Below are positions 26,096 through 35,144 of a DNA stretch of 64,000 bases, one piece after another; the first letter of the stretch is position 1; each line of letters begins with the position of its first letter. Under the pieces are notes generated by a model, which saw nothing but the letters and a program-made list of their open reading frames with translations, was not told the origin of the DNA and searched no databases. The translations under genes and the position numbers were made by a program. Where the stretch lies: positions 11,485-75,484 of the forward strand of contig CAKUMQ010000003.1 in NCBI GenBank assembly GCA_934667845.1, given 5' to 3'. The DNA comes from an uncultured Eubacteriales bacterium (GTDB lineage: Bacteria; Bacillota; Clostridia; Oscillospirales; Acutalibacteraceae).

Positions 26096-29000
26096 ATGAA
26101 GAAACGAATGCTCAGCGTCCTGCTCACCTTATGTATGGTGATGTCTATGGTCACACCGCTGGTTTCCGCTGCGGAAAGCGGACAGCCGACGGAAAATGCC
26201 GGGCAAACGCAGGAGCCGCTTTCCCTTGAGGAGGGCGAGACCTATTGGTTTGAGATCAGCGATACGATGGTTGGCGTATACAGATACTATGAGCCGTTCA
26301 TTTATGTCGGATCGGTGGATGCCTATGTGCTGAACGCCGCTTCGGCAGGGAAAGCCGAAGCCTCCGAAGCGGCATCTGTCGCAGCGGACAGCGATGCGCC
26401 ATACGGCTACTGTTATGACCACATCCTGTTTATTTCTGCGAAGTCTTTGGGATACGATACAGTCTGGAGCACGCTGGATAAGGATGGCGTGATCTTCGGA
26501 AAACCGTTTGAGAGCGGCGGAATCACCTATACTTTACGCGCGCCCTCTGTGGGCAGCGGAGTCTCGGAGGACGGCACGGTTACCCCGGGAAACAACGAAT
26601 GGGACGCCATTCGGAACAAGGGATATATTCCGGACATCGATTCTTTTTCCTGGGGACAGGACAGCTGCGGCGAGGACGGCTCCAAACGGGCGATACGCAA
26701 GAACAATACCGGCGAGTGGATAGCAGCAGGAAAAGAATATGTTCCTGTGTCCCCTGTTCTGGAAGTACCCGGCACGCTCACGGAAAAGGATCTCAAGGTG
26801 GTCACCCTCGACCTCAACGGCGGCTATTTGCATAGCAGCTCCGGCAATAGCCCGGACAAAATGAAGATCGTTGTAAAAGCCGGACGGTACTTTTATGCCC
26901 CTGTTAGCTCCGAGATGTACTCCGGTACGGATCTAAAGAAAAACAACTTCCACTGGCGGGATGAAAAAGGTAACATTTATAATGTAGGCGACCCTGTTCC
27001 CGGTGATGTAAATACCCTTACCGCTCACTGGACCTTCGACGAGAAACTTTCCTTTGAACCCGGCTCGACATACTATTTTAACCTGTCCGGTGCCGGTATC
27101 CCCGGAGCGCCGAATACCGATCTTTACGGCGGCTCCCTTGACTTTGTCCCCTTTACTTATGCCGGAACGGTCTGTTCCTATGCGCAAAAGAACAGCTCGT
27201 CAGCCGGTACCGACGGCAGCCGCAGTCTGCTTATCGCGAACTACAATGTGACCCGGGATGTGAGCTGGGACGCACTGAATGAAAAGGGCTTTATTTTCGG
27301 GAAGCCCTTTGAAAGCTGCGGCGTGACCTATACCATGCGCGCACCATCGGCGGGAACCGACAGCTACGGGGACGAAACTGATGAGCGCGGTATTCCGCTG
27401 AATAACGAATGGGATACGATCCTGACAAAGGGAGAGATCGACCCCGCGAGCCTCACCAGAAACTATATCAAAAACTGGCTCGGTCTGCCCTCCTGGGGGC
27501 AGGATGCCTCTGCCGGTGATGCGTCCATGCGCATATATCGCGGCGGCAGTAAGGCCGACGGCTTTGCGGGCGGTTCTCCGTCGTCCGGCACGGGCATCGG
27601 CTACCGCCCGGTTCTTGAGATACCGGACGGGATCGGAGCCGACGATCTGAGACCGGTAACGATCAATCTGAACAGAGGAAAACTGGGCGATGATGCCGGA
27701 CCTGTCCGCATGATCGTCCGGCAGGGCTCGTCATTTACCGCACCCTCTTCTAAAAATCTGACCGATTCTGAAGGCAATCCCGCTTCGTCGGACTTTACAT
27801 GGGTGGGCGACGACGGAAACACCTATGCCCCCGGCTCGACCGTGCCCGAAAATGTCAGAATGCTGGCGGCACAGTGGTCAAAGGGCAGCATCGTTATACC
27901 TCCGGTCGTTTATCTGGACGAAAACGGCCGGACGCAGGGCTGCCTTAATTACACCGAGCTGACGAGCTATTTCGAGCCGGATATCAAAAACAACCCGTTT
28001 TATGATCTGCCGGCAGGTTGGTATGTAATAAGCGGCGATGTGACGGTCACCAGCCGTATCCGTTTAAACGGCGATGTGAAGTTTATTCTGACGGACGGCG
28101 CTCATCTGGATGCAAAATGGGGCATTGATCTGGGGGTCGGCGACACCTTTACGATCTACGGTCAAACCACCGATGCCGAAACCATGGGTAAGCTGACGGC
28201 GTGTATTCCGGGTGCGATCGACTGGTCGAAAGTTCCCGACGAAGAAAAAGAAGAGGCCGACTGGTATTATAACTTCCGCAATTATTGCCCCGGCATCGGT
28301 ATGAAAGGCTACATTGCCGTTATAGAAGGAAAGAAAAGGGGCATTTGCCGGGATGAGGGAGACGTCATCATCAACGGCGGCAATATCAAGGTAAAAGCGG
28401 GGGCGAACGCTTCCGGCATCGGAGGAACCCGCGATCTTCGCTATCCCCACGACGGAATAAAAGGCGGACATATTACCATAAACGGCGGTATCGTCGACGC
28501 GTCGACCGGAAGCAACTGGGTAAACAATCTCGACAGCGGAGTTGGGATCGGAACCGATAAATACGAGCTGGGCGGCAGCGTTACCGTAAACGGCGGCACC
28601 GTCATAGCTAAAGGCGTCGATTGCGGAATCGGCGCCGGGGAAGGCGGAAATATTACCATAAACGGCGGCGACGTAACGGCGATAGCCGGCGTGACAGAGG
28701 GTTCGGTTGGATCCTTCTGGCCGGATGGCAACGGTATCGGTGTGTGGCGCGAAGGTACGGTGACCATAAACGGCGGTAACATCAACGCCTCGACCATCTT
28801 CAGCGGAGCGGGAATCGGCGGATATTATGCGGATATCGCTATCCACGGCGGCAATATCGAGGCCACCGGACGCGGAGAATCGGATTATCAGCCATGCGCC
28901 GGTATCAGCAGCGGAAAAAGCCTACTGATCGACGGCGGTGTTATCCATGCGTACGGCAAAGGCGGCGCGGCGGGTATCGGCGGTACAAAAGCAAGAAAAT

Positions 29001-32000
29001 CCGAGAGATATCCCGAAAACACGTCCCTGCTTATCACCGGCGGCGAAATTCACGCTTCGGCAGAGGGCAACGCTGCCGCCATAGGCGGAACAAGCAAGCT
29101 CGATTACGGCTCGATCACCATTATCGGCAACGCCATTAAGTCCCTTACCAGCAAGTATGGTCCTTGCATCGGCGCGTCGGTGGGACAAAGCGTCGGCAAT
29201 GTAACGATCACGGACGCCGATCTTCCTTTGTTTAACTGCAAGTCTACCCTTATCGGCGGCGCCCCGCTTGAAGAAGGGGATAAGATCCTCATTCAAAATT
29301 CCCGTATCATGTCTATGAATGAAAAGGGCACGGATTCGGGGCTTTTCGTGGGCAAAAACGGTACTCTCATCGTCGAAAACAGCGAAGTCAGCCTGCCGAA
29401 GCCGAGGAGCATAAAGGGCGAGGACGGATCAAGCATTATTCTTGGAAATTCCGGGATCAAAACATACGGAATTCATATGAGAAGTGCAGGTACGCTCAAA
29501 AAAATAGAAATTACCGACTGCACCGTGGTAACGGGCAATATGATCGGCGGCAATGCCGCGAATGCTTTTGTGGATGATATCGTGATCCGCGGATGCGATA
29601 TCCGCATGACAGACGATAATTATTACAACAGCTGCTGCATCGGCAGCGGTCAGTTTGCCTCCTTTAAAAGTATCGACATACAGGACAGTAAGCTTCATCT
29701 GCCGATTACTGTCGGTGTTTCGGCAATCGGCGGCGGAAGAAATCCCGTATTTAAAGAAAACGCCCGGATCCGCATTGCCAACAGTACGGTAGAGGCCACC
29801 TCTTTTAGATACGCTCCTGCGATCGGTGCGGGCTATCAGGCGGGCGGCGACGGAATGCTGGAGATCATTATTGAAAACAGCAACGTGATCGCCAAAGGCG
29901 GCACTTTACGTTCGGGCAGTTCCGGCACTTATGTCCCCGGTATCGGAAAAGACAGCTATAGCAGAGGGCTGGATGTAATCATTCGGATCACGGACAGCAC
30001 CGTAGAATCCTTGCGCCATACAAAGCAATTCAGGGAGGAGCCCGAAGACTACCGCATTTATGACGGTCTGCACGAAAAGAAACTGCCGGGTATTCCGGAG
30101 GAAAATATGGTCTTTTGCGGCAGCACCGTCAACGGGAAGCGGTTCGATCACGACGTGGATGAATACGGCAAATGCCGTATCTGCGGGAAATATGATCTGA
30201 CCTATTGCTATGAAAACGGACTTCTGCGCCTGTCCGGGCTTGACGATTGCCTGTTCGACGGCAGCGAAAAGAAGCTGACGCGGCTTGTTCACCGGACCGA
30301 CGCGGAAGTGCTCACCGTTTTGGAGGAAGGCACGGACTATACCCTGATCTATAAGAATAACGTCTATCCGTACACCCTTTCGCCGGGCGATGCCGGGTTC
30401 GATGCCGCAAAGGCGCCCAAGGTGACGATCTGCGGCACGGGGTATTATTGCGGCAAGGCGGAACACTATTTTGCCATCGGCGGTCAGGCGCAGCCGTCCT
30501 ATACCGTAAGGTTTGATACAAACGGCGGCACGGCGATCGGCGATAAGACCGACGTAAGATGGACAGACCGTGTGCTCGACAACGTAAGATCTCCCCAAAG
30601 GCCCGGGTATTATTTTGCCGGCTGGATGTGCGGCGAAACGGCTGTACATGCCAAAACTGTCTATGCCGACCTTGCGGGGGACGAGGGCGTTAAATCCGTC
30701 ACGCTGACCGCCTTGTGGGAGGCGACCGGATATCCCTGCGGCGAGATCCGCATTGACGAGCGCAACGCATGGCAGAGATTTTTGAATATCATTTCTTTCG
30801 GTCTGTTTTTCAATTATAAAAAAACCGTGACCGTGACCGCCTGGGATGTCAGCGGCGAGGATGTCGAAGTCGGCTATTTCATCGATGATAAAATGTATTA
30901 TATGGAAGAGTGGGAGGATAAGACCTTTGCTCCCTACACCGGTCCTATCGGTATGGATGCGGACGGAAAGTATGCGGTGTATGTAAAGATCACCAACGCG
31001 TCCGGCAAGACGACTTATTTAAGCTCCAACGGCTTTGTCATTGACACCACCGCCCCGGTGATCGAAGGCATGGAAGCGGGTAAGACTTATTGCGAAGAAG
31101 TGACCGTTACCGTAATTGAGGAGAATGCAGACACCGTTACGGTCGACGGCGATCCCGTTGCCCTTGACGAAAACAACCGGTTTATTGTGTCCCCCGCCAA
31201 CGGCCCTGTGACGATCGTCGTCACCGATAAGCTCGGCCACCGGGCAGAAGTGACTGCCTCGGTATATGACGGACACGATCCCGACCCTGCCACCAACATC
31301 TGCCGCCGCTGCGGCGTACTGTCCGCGGCTGACCTTAAACTGGGCGACACGGTGACGCATTTCGGGACCGTTATCGAGGCGTTAAAGGAAGCCTGCAAAC
31401 CGGAAAATTCCGGCTGTACGGTGAAGATCTGGGCACGGAATACCATGCTGCCCGACGGCTTCTATGCGGATACGGATGCCGGGGGCTTCACGTTGGATCT
31501 CAACGGCAGGAGTCTCGGCGGCTATCCGCTGAACGTGGGCGGCGCCGGGCGCAGCGGCAAGCTGACGGTCATCGACTCAAGGGGCAACGGCGCCTTGGGC
31601 CTCGCGGTCAGAGACGGCGGCGATGTGACGGCGGACGGCACCAAGGACACTGCATATTCCCTTGCCGTTTACGGCGGCACGCTGAAATTCACCGGCGGAC
31701 ACATAGCCGCCGAAATGTGCGGCCTCTATAACGGCGTTAAGCTGACCGATCTCCTCCCTGAGGGCTATGCCTATCGCCGCTACGACGGTATCGGAACGGA
31801 ATTTTCCGAGAACAGCTGGGTCCCTCTTGCAGACGCCGAAAACAGAACCGGCTGGGCGGCTGCCGGGCAGCACGACCTTGCCATCGTGAAATGTGAGCAC
31901 GCCGGTATGGATGAGGACAATAACTGCCTGTATTGCGGACTGAAAATAGCGGCGGTTGTGACAAGATCCGGCGTTTTTAAGGGATATACAGATATCCATG

Positions 32001-34342
32001 CAGCTATTTCCGATGCGCAAAGCGATGAAAATTACGGCTGCACCCTTACCCTTTACCATGGCGATGCCACATTTTTAGATCTGAATAAAGGACGGCTGAC
32101 GCTTGAAATTCGGGGCGCCAACGTGACCTATTGCTCAGTTCGCGGAGCGGATGTGACCATAGCGAGCGATATGGATGCATCAGTCTCTGTTTACAGCGGA
32201 AGGCTCAGCATTACGGGAGGTACGTTCACGTCGTATGTTTCGCTGGTCAGCAGTAAGGCGCGTATATCCGGCGGTCAGTTTGCAAGAGTCTATATTGTGA
32301 AAAGCGGCGTCCTTGCCGACTATCTTGAGGGAAACCTGGCTTTCGCCGATAAGGACAGCGGCGACATCGTAAACGGTTATGTGACGGAGCTTACCAATGT
32401 CACGGTCGTGCCCCATACGCGGCATGACTGCCGCTGGAATACCGAAACCCACGAAAAGAGCTGTGCCTGCGGCTATGTGGAAATGACCGATAACGATGCA
32501 CCGGTGATCTCCGGCATCGAAAACGGCAAAACTTACTATGGCGCGGCAGAATTCTCCGTGACCGATGCCAACGACTTTACCGTGACGGTGGACGGCAAGG
32601 CGGTACAGCTGACACTGGGCAGCTATATCCTTATGCCGGACAACGAACAGCATACCGTCGTCGCGACCGACGCCGCCGGGAATACGACGAGCGTTACGGT
32701 AACCGTAAACAGGCTTTATAAGGTCACCATGAGCAGGGGAGCGGGGTATACCCTCAGCGGCGATCCGCTTGTCGGCTACGGTCAGGAGTATACTTTCACT
32801 TTGGAGATCGCAGAGGGGTATTCTAAGACGGATAACTTTATGGTCGATGTCAACGGCGCGCCCATGCATTCCGACAACGGCAGCTACACGATCTCTCCCG
32901 TGACGAGCGATATTGTCATCACCGTTTTCGGCGTTGCGGATATCACCCCGCCCACGGCGGAGATCACGGTCGGCACAAGCAAATGGAAAACGTTCCTCAA
33001 AAACATCACGTTCGGACTGTTTTTCAGGGAGACGCAGACCGTGACGGTGACTGCGGCGGACAACAGCGGCGAGGCGGTAAGGGTGGAATACCTGCTGTCG
33101 GCTGAGGAGCTGACCGAAGCGGAGCTGGACGGCGAGACCTTTATGGCATACACCGCACCGTTCTCTATTGATCCCGACAACGAATATATCATCTATGTCA
33201 GACTGACCGATACGGCAGGAAATACCGCCTATATCTGCTCGACCGGCATTGTGCTGGACGCGGCAAAACCTGTCATCAGCGGAGCGGAAAACGGCAGGAC
33301 CTATTGCGCGCCGCTGACGATCACGGTCACCGAAACCTATATAGATACCGTTACCGTAAACGGCAAGACGGTCACGCTTGACGAAAACAACCGCTTTGTC
33401 CTTGCCCCGGCAGACGTCGGGCAGACGGTCATTGTCAAAGATAAGGCGGGCAATTCAGCCGAAATGACCGTCACGGTAAACGACGGGCATACTTTCGGCG
33501 AATGGAGATCAAACGGCGACGGCACGCATACGCGCAAATGCACCGTTGACGGATGCACTGCGGGCGTGCAAACGGAGGATTGTGCCGACGCCGATAAAAA
33601 CCACAAATGTGATCGCTGCGGCGCGGCTTTGAGCGCGTGCGCGGACGCGAACGGGAATCATATCTGCGACATTTGCGGCGAGACGGTTTCCGACCACGCA
33701 GACGCGGACAAGGATCATATCTGCGACATCTGCGGCAAGACGGTCTCCGACCACGGGGACGCGGACAGGAATCATATCTGCGACATCTGCGGCGAGACAG
33801 TTTCCGACCACGCAGACGCGGACAGGAATCATATCTGCGACATCTGCGGCGAGACAGTTTCCGACCACGCAGACGCGGACAGGAATCATATCTGCGACAT
33901 TTGCGGCAAGACGGTCTCCGACCACGGGGACGCGGACAAAGACCACATCTGTGACACCTGCGACAAGGTGATCAGTGACCACACCGGCGGGAAAGCCACC
34001 TGCACCGACAGGGCGGTGTGTGAGATCTGCGGCAGCGCCTACGGCGAGATCGACGCTGATTGTCATGCCGGGCTTACGCACATTCCCGCCAAGGCGGCGA
34101 CCGGGATAGCTGCGGGTCACATCGAATATTGGCACTGCGGCGGCTGCGGCAAGTATTTTGCCGACGCGGCGGCGACAAAGGAAATTGCCGAGGCGGATAC
34201 CGTGACGGAAAAGCTGCCGGATTCGCCGAAGACCGGCGAAAACAGCTGCCTTTTCCTGTGGTTCGCGCTGCTGTTTGTCAGCGGCGGCGTGGTGACCGGT
34301 GCGGCGGTATCCGGCAAAAAGAAAAAAGGGGTCGTCCGATAA
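26096..34342 (+). CDS. Giant modular surface protein with beta-helix, InlB-type repeat, CxxC repeats and SPKTG anchor
   Basis: 2748 residues. Signal peptide (1-25, cut after PLVSA). Two tandem copies of a 280-residue N-terminal module (about 30-315 and 316-597; shared motifs GETYWFEI/GSTYYFNL, IFGKPFES, EWD). A long parallel beta-helix (about 645-1305) of repeats such as TINGGDV and GAGIGG. An InlB B-type repeat (about 1470-1542; VRFDTNGG...YYFAGW). Ig-like domain A (about 1557-1728) and a paralogous copy B (about 2280-2462), each with the FGLFF motif. Six 19-residue CxxC repeats (2516-2629). Sorting signal SPKTG (2710-2714), hydrophobic helix, and a KKKK tail. Likely wall-anchored adhesin or glycan-binding protein; ligand unknown. 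GGAGG is 10 bases before the ATG. Monogenic, between its promoter and a terminator. Confidence 0.88.
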   Translation: MKKRMLSVLLTLCMVMSMVTPLVSAAESGQPTENAGQTQEPLSLEEGETYWFEISDTMVGVYRYYEPFIYVGSVDAYVLNAASAGKAEASEAASVAADSDAPYGYCYDHILFISAKSLGYDTVWSTLDKDGVIFGKPFESGGITYTLRAPSVGSGVSEDGTVTPGNNEWDAIRNKGYIPDIDSFSWGQDSCGEDGSKRAIRKNNTGEWIAAGKEYVPVSPVLEVPGTLTEKDLKVVTLDLNGGYLHSSSGNSPDKMKIVVKAGRYFYAPVSSEMYSGTDLKKNNFHWRDEKGNIYNVGDPVPGDVNTLTAHWTFDEKLSFEPGSTYYFNLSGAGIPGAPNTDLYGGSLDFVPFTYAGTVCSYAQKNSSSAGTDGSRSLLIANYNVTRDVSWDALNEKGFIFGKPFESCGVTYTMRAPSAGTDSYGDETDERGIPLNNEWDTILTKGEIDPASLTRNYIKNWLGLPSWGQDASAGDASMRIYRGGSKADGFAGGSPSSGTGIGYRPVLEIPDGIGADDLRPVTINLNRGKLGDDAGPVRMIVRQGSSFTAPSSKNLTDSEGNPASSDFTWVGDDGNTYAPGSTVPENVRMLAAQWSKGSIVIPPVVYLDENGRTQGCLNYTELTSYFEPDIKNNPFYDLPAGWYVISGDVTVTSRIRLNGDVKFILTDGAHLDAKWGIDLGVGDTFTIYGQTTDAETMGKLTACIPGAIDWSKVPDEEKEEADWYYNFRNYCPGIGMKGYIAVIEGKKRGICRDEGDVIINGGNIKVKAGANASGIGGTRDLRYPHDGIKGGHITINGGIVDASTGSNWVNNLDSGVGIGTDKYELGGSVTVNGGTVIAKGVDCGIGAGEGGNITINGGDVTAIAGVTEGSVGSFWPDGNGIGVWREGTVTINGGNINASTIFSGAGIGGYYADIAIHGGNIEATGRGESDYQPCAGISSGKSLLIDGGVIHAYGKGGAAGIGGTKARKSERYPENTSLLITGGEIHASAEGNAAAIGGTSKLDYGSITIIGNAIKSLTSKYGPCIGASVGQSVGNVTITDADLPLFNCKSTLIGGAPLEEGDKILIQNSRIMSMNEKGTDSGLFVGKNGTLIVENSEVSLPKPRSIKGEDGSSIILGNSGIKTYGIHMRSAGTLKKIEITDCTVVTGNMIGGNAANAFVDDIVIRGCDIRMTDDNYYNSCCIGSGQFASFKSIDIQDSKLHLPITVGVSAIGGGRNPVFKENARIRIANSTVEATSFRYAPAIGAGYQAGGDGMLEIIIENSNVIAKGGTLRSGSSGTYVPGIGKDSYSRGLDVIIRITDSTVESLRHTKQFREEPEDYRIYDGLHEKKLPGIPEENMVFCGSTVNGKRFDHDVDEYGKCRICGKYDLTYCYENGLLRLSGLDDCLFDGSEKKLTRLVHRTDAEVLTVLEEGTDYTLIYKNNVYPYTLSPGDAGFDAAKAPKVTICGTGYYCGKAEHYFAIGGQAQPSYTVRFDTNGGTAIGDKTDVRWTDRVLDNVRSPQRPGYYFAGWMCGETAVHAKTVYADLAGDEGVKSVTLTALWEATGYPCGEIRIDERNAWQRFLNIISFGLFFNYKKTVTVTAWDVSGEDVEVGYFIDDKMYYMEEWEDKTFAPYTGPIGMDADGKYAVYVKITNASGKTTYLSSNGFVIDTTAPVIEGMEAGKTYCEEVTVTVIEENADTVTVDGDPVALDENNRFIVSPANGPVTIVVTDKLGHRAEVTASVYDGHDPDPATNICRRCGVLSAADLKLGDTVTHFGTVIEALKEACKPENSGCTVKIWARNTMLPDGFYADTDAGGFTLDLNGRSLGGYPLNVGGAGRSGKLTVIDSRGNGALGLAVRDGGDVTADGTKDTAYSLAVYGGTLKFTGGHIAAEMCGLYNGVKLTDLLPEGYAYRRYDGIGTEFSENSWVPLADAENRTGWAAAGQHDLAIVKCEHAGMDEDNNCLYCGLKIAAVVTRSGVFKGYTDIHAAISDAQSDENYGCTLTLYHGDATFLDLNKGRLTLEIRGANVTYCSVRGADVTIASDMDASVSVYSGRLSITGGTFTSYVSLVSSKARISGGQFARVYIVKSGVLADYLEGNLAFADKDSGDIVNGYVTELTNVTVVPHTRHDCRWNTETHEKSCACGYVEMTDNDAPVISGIENGKTYYGAAEFSVTDANDFTVTVDGKAVQLTLGSYILMPDNEQHTVVATDAAGNTTSVTVTVNRLYKVTMSRGAGYTLSGDPLVGYGQEYTFTLEIAEGYSKTDNFMVDVNGAPMHSDNGSYTISPVTSDIVITVFGVADITPPTAEITVGTSKWKTFLKNITFGLFFRETQTVTVTAADNSGEAVRVEYLLSAEELTEAELDGETFMAYTAPFSIDPDNEYIIYVRLTDTAGNTAYICSTGIVLDAAKPVISGAENGRTYCAPLTITVTETYIDTVTVNGKTVTLDENNRFVLAPADVGQTVIVKDKAGNSAEMTVTVNDGHTFGEWRSNGDGTHTRKCTVDGCTAGVQTEDCADADKNHKCDRCGAALSACADANGNHICDICGETVSDHADADKDHICDICGKTVSDHGDADRNHICDICGETVSDHADADRNHICDICGETVSDHADADRNHICDICGKTVSDHGDADKDHICDTCDKVISDHTGGKATCTDRAVCEICGSAYGEIDADCHAGLTHIPAKAATGIAAGHIEYWHCGGCGKYFADAAATKEIAEADTVTEKLPDSPKTGENSCLFLWFALLFVSGGVVTGAAVSGKKKKGVVR
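33641..33982 (+). repeat. Six tandem 57-bp repeats inside the giant surface protein
   Basis: Exactly 6 x 57 bp, each encoding a 19-residue unit of the form DADRNHICDICGETVSDHA. The units are near-identical at DNA level in the centre, with K/E and A/G alternation. A diverged seventh copy precedes (ADADKNHKCDRCG). Copy number is expected to vary between strains. Confidence 0.92.
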
Positions 34343-34441
34343 ACCGGTATACGCATAAGATCATTTGGGGGAGACGCGTCCCGGAATTTTTTGCTGCTGA
34401 ACCGGAAAGATAAACAAACGGCGCTTTTTGGCGGCAGATCC

Positions 34442-34475
34442 GAACGGCTGGCTTTATGCCAGCCGTTCTTTTTTT
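34442..34475 (+). terminator. Intrinsic terminator after the giant surface protein
   Basis: 11-bp stem (34442-34452 with 34458-34468), loop TTTAT, then a T-rich run (TTTTTTTATTC). Confidence 0.88.
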
Positions 34476-34485
34476 ATTCTTTTTT

Positions 34486-34510
34486 AACCCCGACACAGGT
34501 TGTCGGGGTT
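34486..34510. repeat. Perfect hairpin upstream of the lysis cassette
   Basis: 10-bp perfect inverted repeat (34486-34495 with 34501-34510), 5-base loop, 41 bases before the first lysis gene. There is no T-run after it on the plus strand, so it is more likely a leader structure or protein-binding site than a terminator. No promoter was seen between the upstream terminator and this cassette. Confidence 0.5.
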
Positions 34511-34550
34511 ACGGTCTATCCTTTAGCTGCGGTCGGGAAAGGAGGGCAGA

Positions 34551-34838
34551 ATGGAAAATGAAGTGATCATGGAAAGTCACGAGCAGAGGATCAAGACTCT
34601 GGAGCGTGAGATGAGTGCGATGAAAGAGGTACAGGCGGAGATCCGTTCCATGAACGAGACGCTGGTGACTCTTGCCAACGAAATGAAACATACAAACGAG
34701 CATTTGGCCAGACACGAACGGAAGATCGAAGAAATCGACGCCGCTCCCGGACGGCGGCTGCAGCAGATCGTTACGGCGATCATTGCGGCGCTGGCGGGCG
34801 GACTGATCTCGCCGTGGATCGGTAAATGGCTGGTTTGA
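34551..34838 (+). CDS. XhlA-like phage hemolysin/holin-associated protein
   Basis: A 95-residue protein with a long amphipathic coiled coil (about 5-65: EQRIKTLEREMSAMKEVQAE, continuing through NETLVTLANEM) and one C-terminal membrane helix (about 70-92: IVTAIIAALAGGLISPWIG). This is the layout of XhlA/hemolysin-type proteins found beside phage holins. AAAGGAGG lies 5-6 bases before the ATG. It is followed after 15 bases by a holin-like gene and then an amidase, a typical lysis order. Sequence identity to XhlA is not claimed beyond topology and context. Confidence 0.7.
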   Translation: MENEVIMESHEQRIKTLEREMSAMKEVQAEIRSMNETLVTLANEMKHTNEHLARHERKIEEIDAAPGRRLQQIVTAIIAALAGGLISPWIGKWLV

Positions 34839-34853
34839 GAAAGGATGATGTCC

Positions 34854-35141
34854 ATGAATTTTCAGGCGTATATCAAAACGGAATTGCTGATCCTGATCCC
34901 GGTGCTGTATGTTCTCGGTATCGGGCTGAAGAAAAGCCGACTGCGCAATAAATATATTCCCGCTGTGCTCGGCATTTTTGCGGTGGTGCTGTCGGCGGTC
35001 TGGGTGTTTGCCACAACGCCGGTGTCCGGTCCGCAGGAGATCGCTGCCGCAGTATTTACCGCTGTGACGCAGGGCGTTCTGACTGCCGGGGCAAGCGTGT
35101 ATGCCAATCAGCTGTATACGCAGACCAAAAAGGAGGAATGA
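34854..35141 (+). CDS. Holin-like small membrane protein
   Basis: A 95-residue protein with three hydrophobic stretches: about 8-24 (ELLILIPVLYVLGIGL), 34-52 (YIPAVLGIFAVVLSAVWVF) and 62-85 (EIAAAVFTAVTQGVLTAGAS), ending in a charged tail (TQTKKEE). It resembles Firmicutes phage holins of the Hol44/superfamily V type. The ATG at 34854 is preferred over 34845 because AAAGG then has normal spacing. It stops 3 bases before the amidase start, so the pair is tightly coupled. Confidence 0.72.
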   Translation: MNFQAYIKTELLILIPVLYVLGIGLKKSRLRNKYIPAVLGIFAVVLSAVWVFATTPVSGPQEIAAAVFTAVTQGVLTAGASVYANQLYTQTKKEE

Positions 35142-35144
35142 GCG

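Noticed and set aside
33641..33982. 57-bp repeats considered as a CRISPR array
   Set aside because: Units are contiguous with no spacers and stay in frame within a coding sequence.
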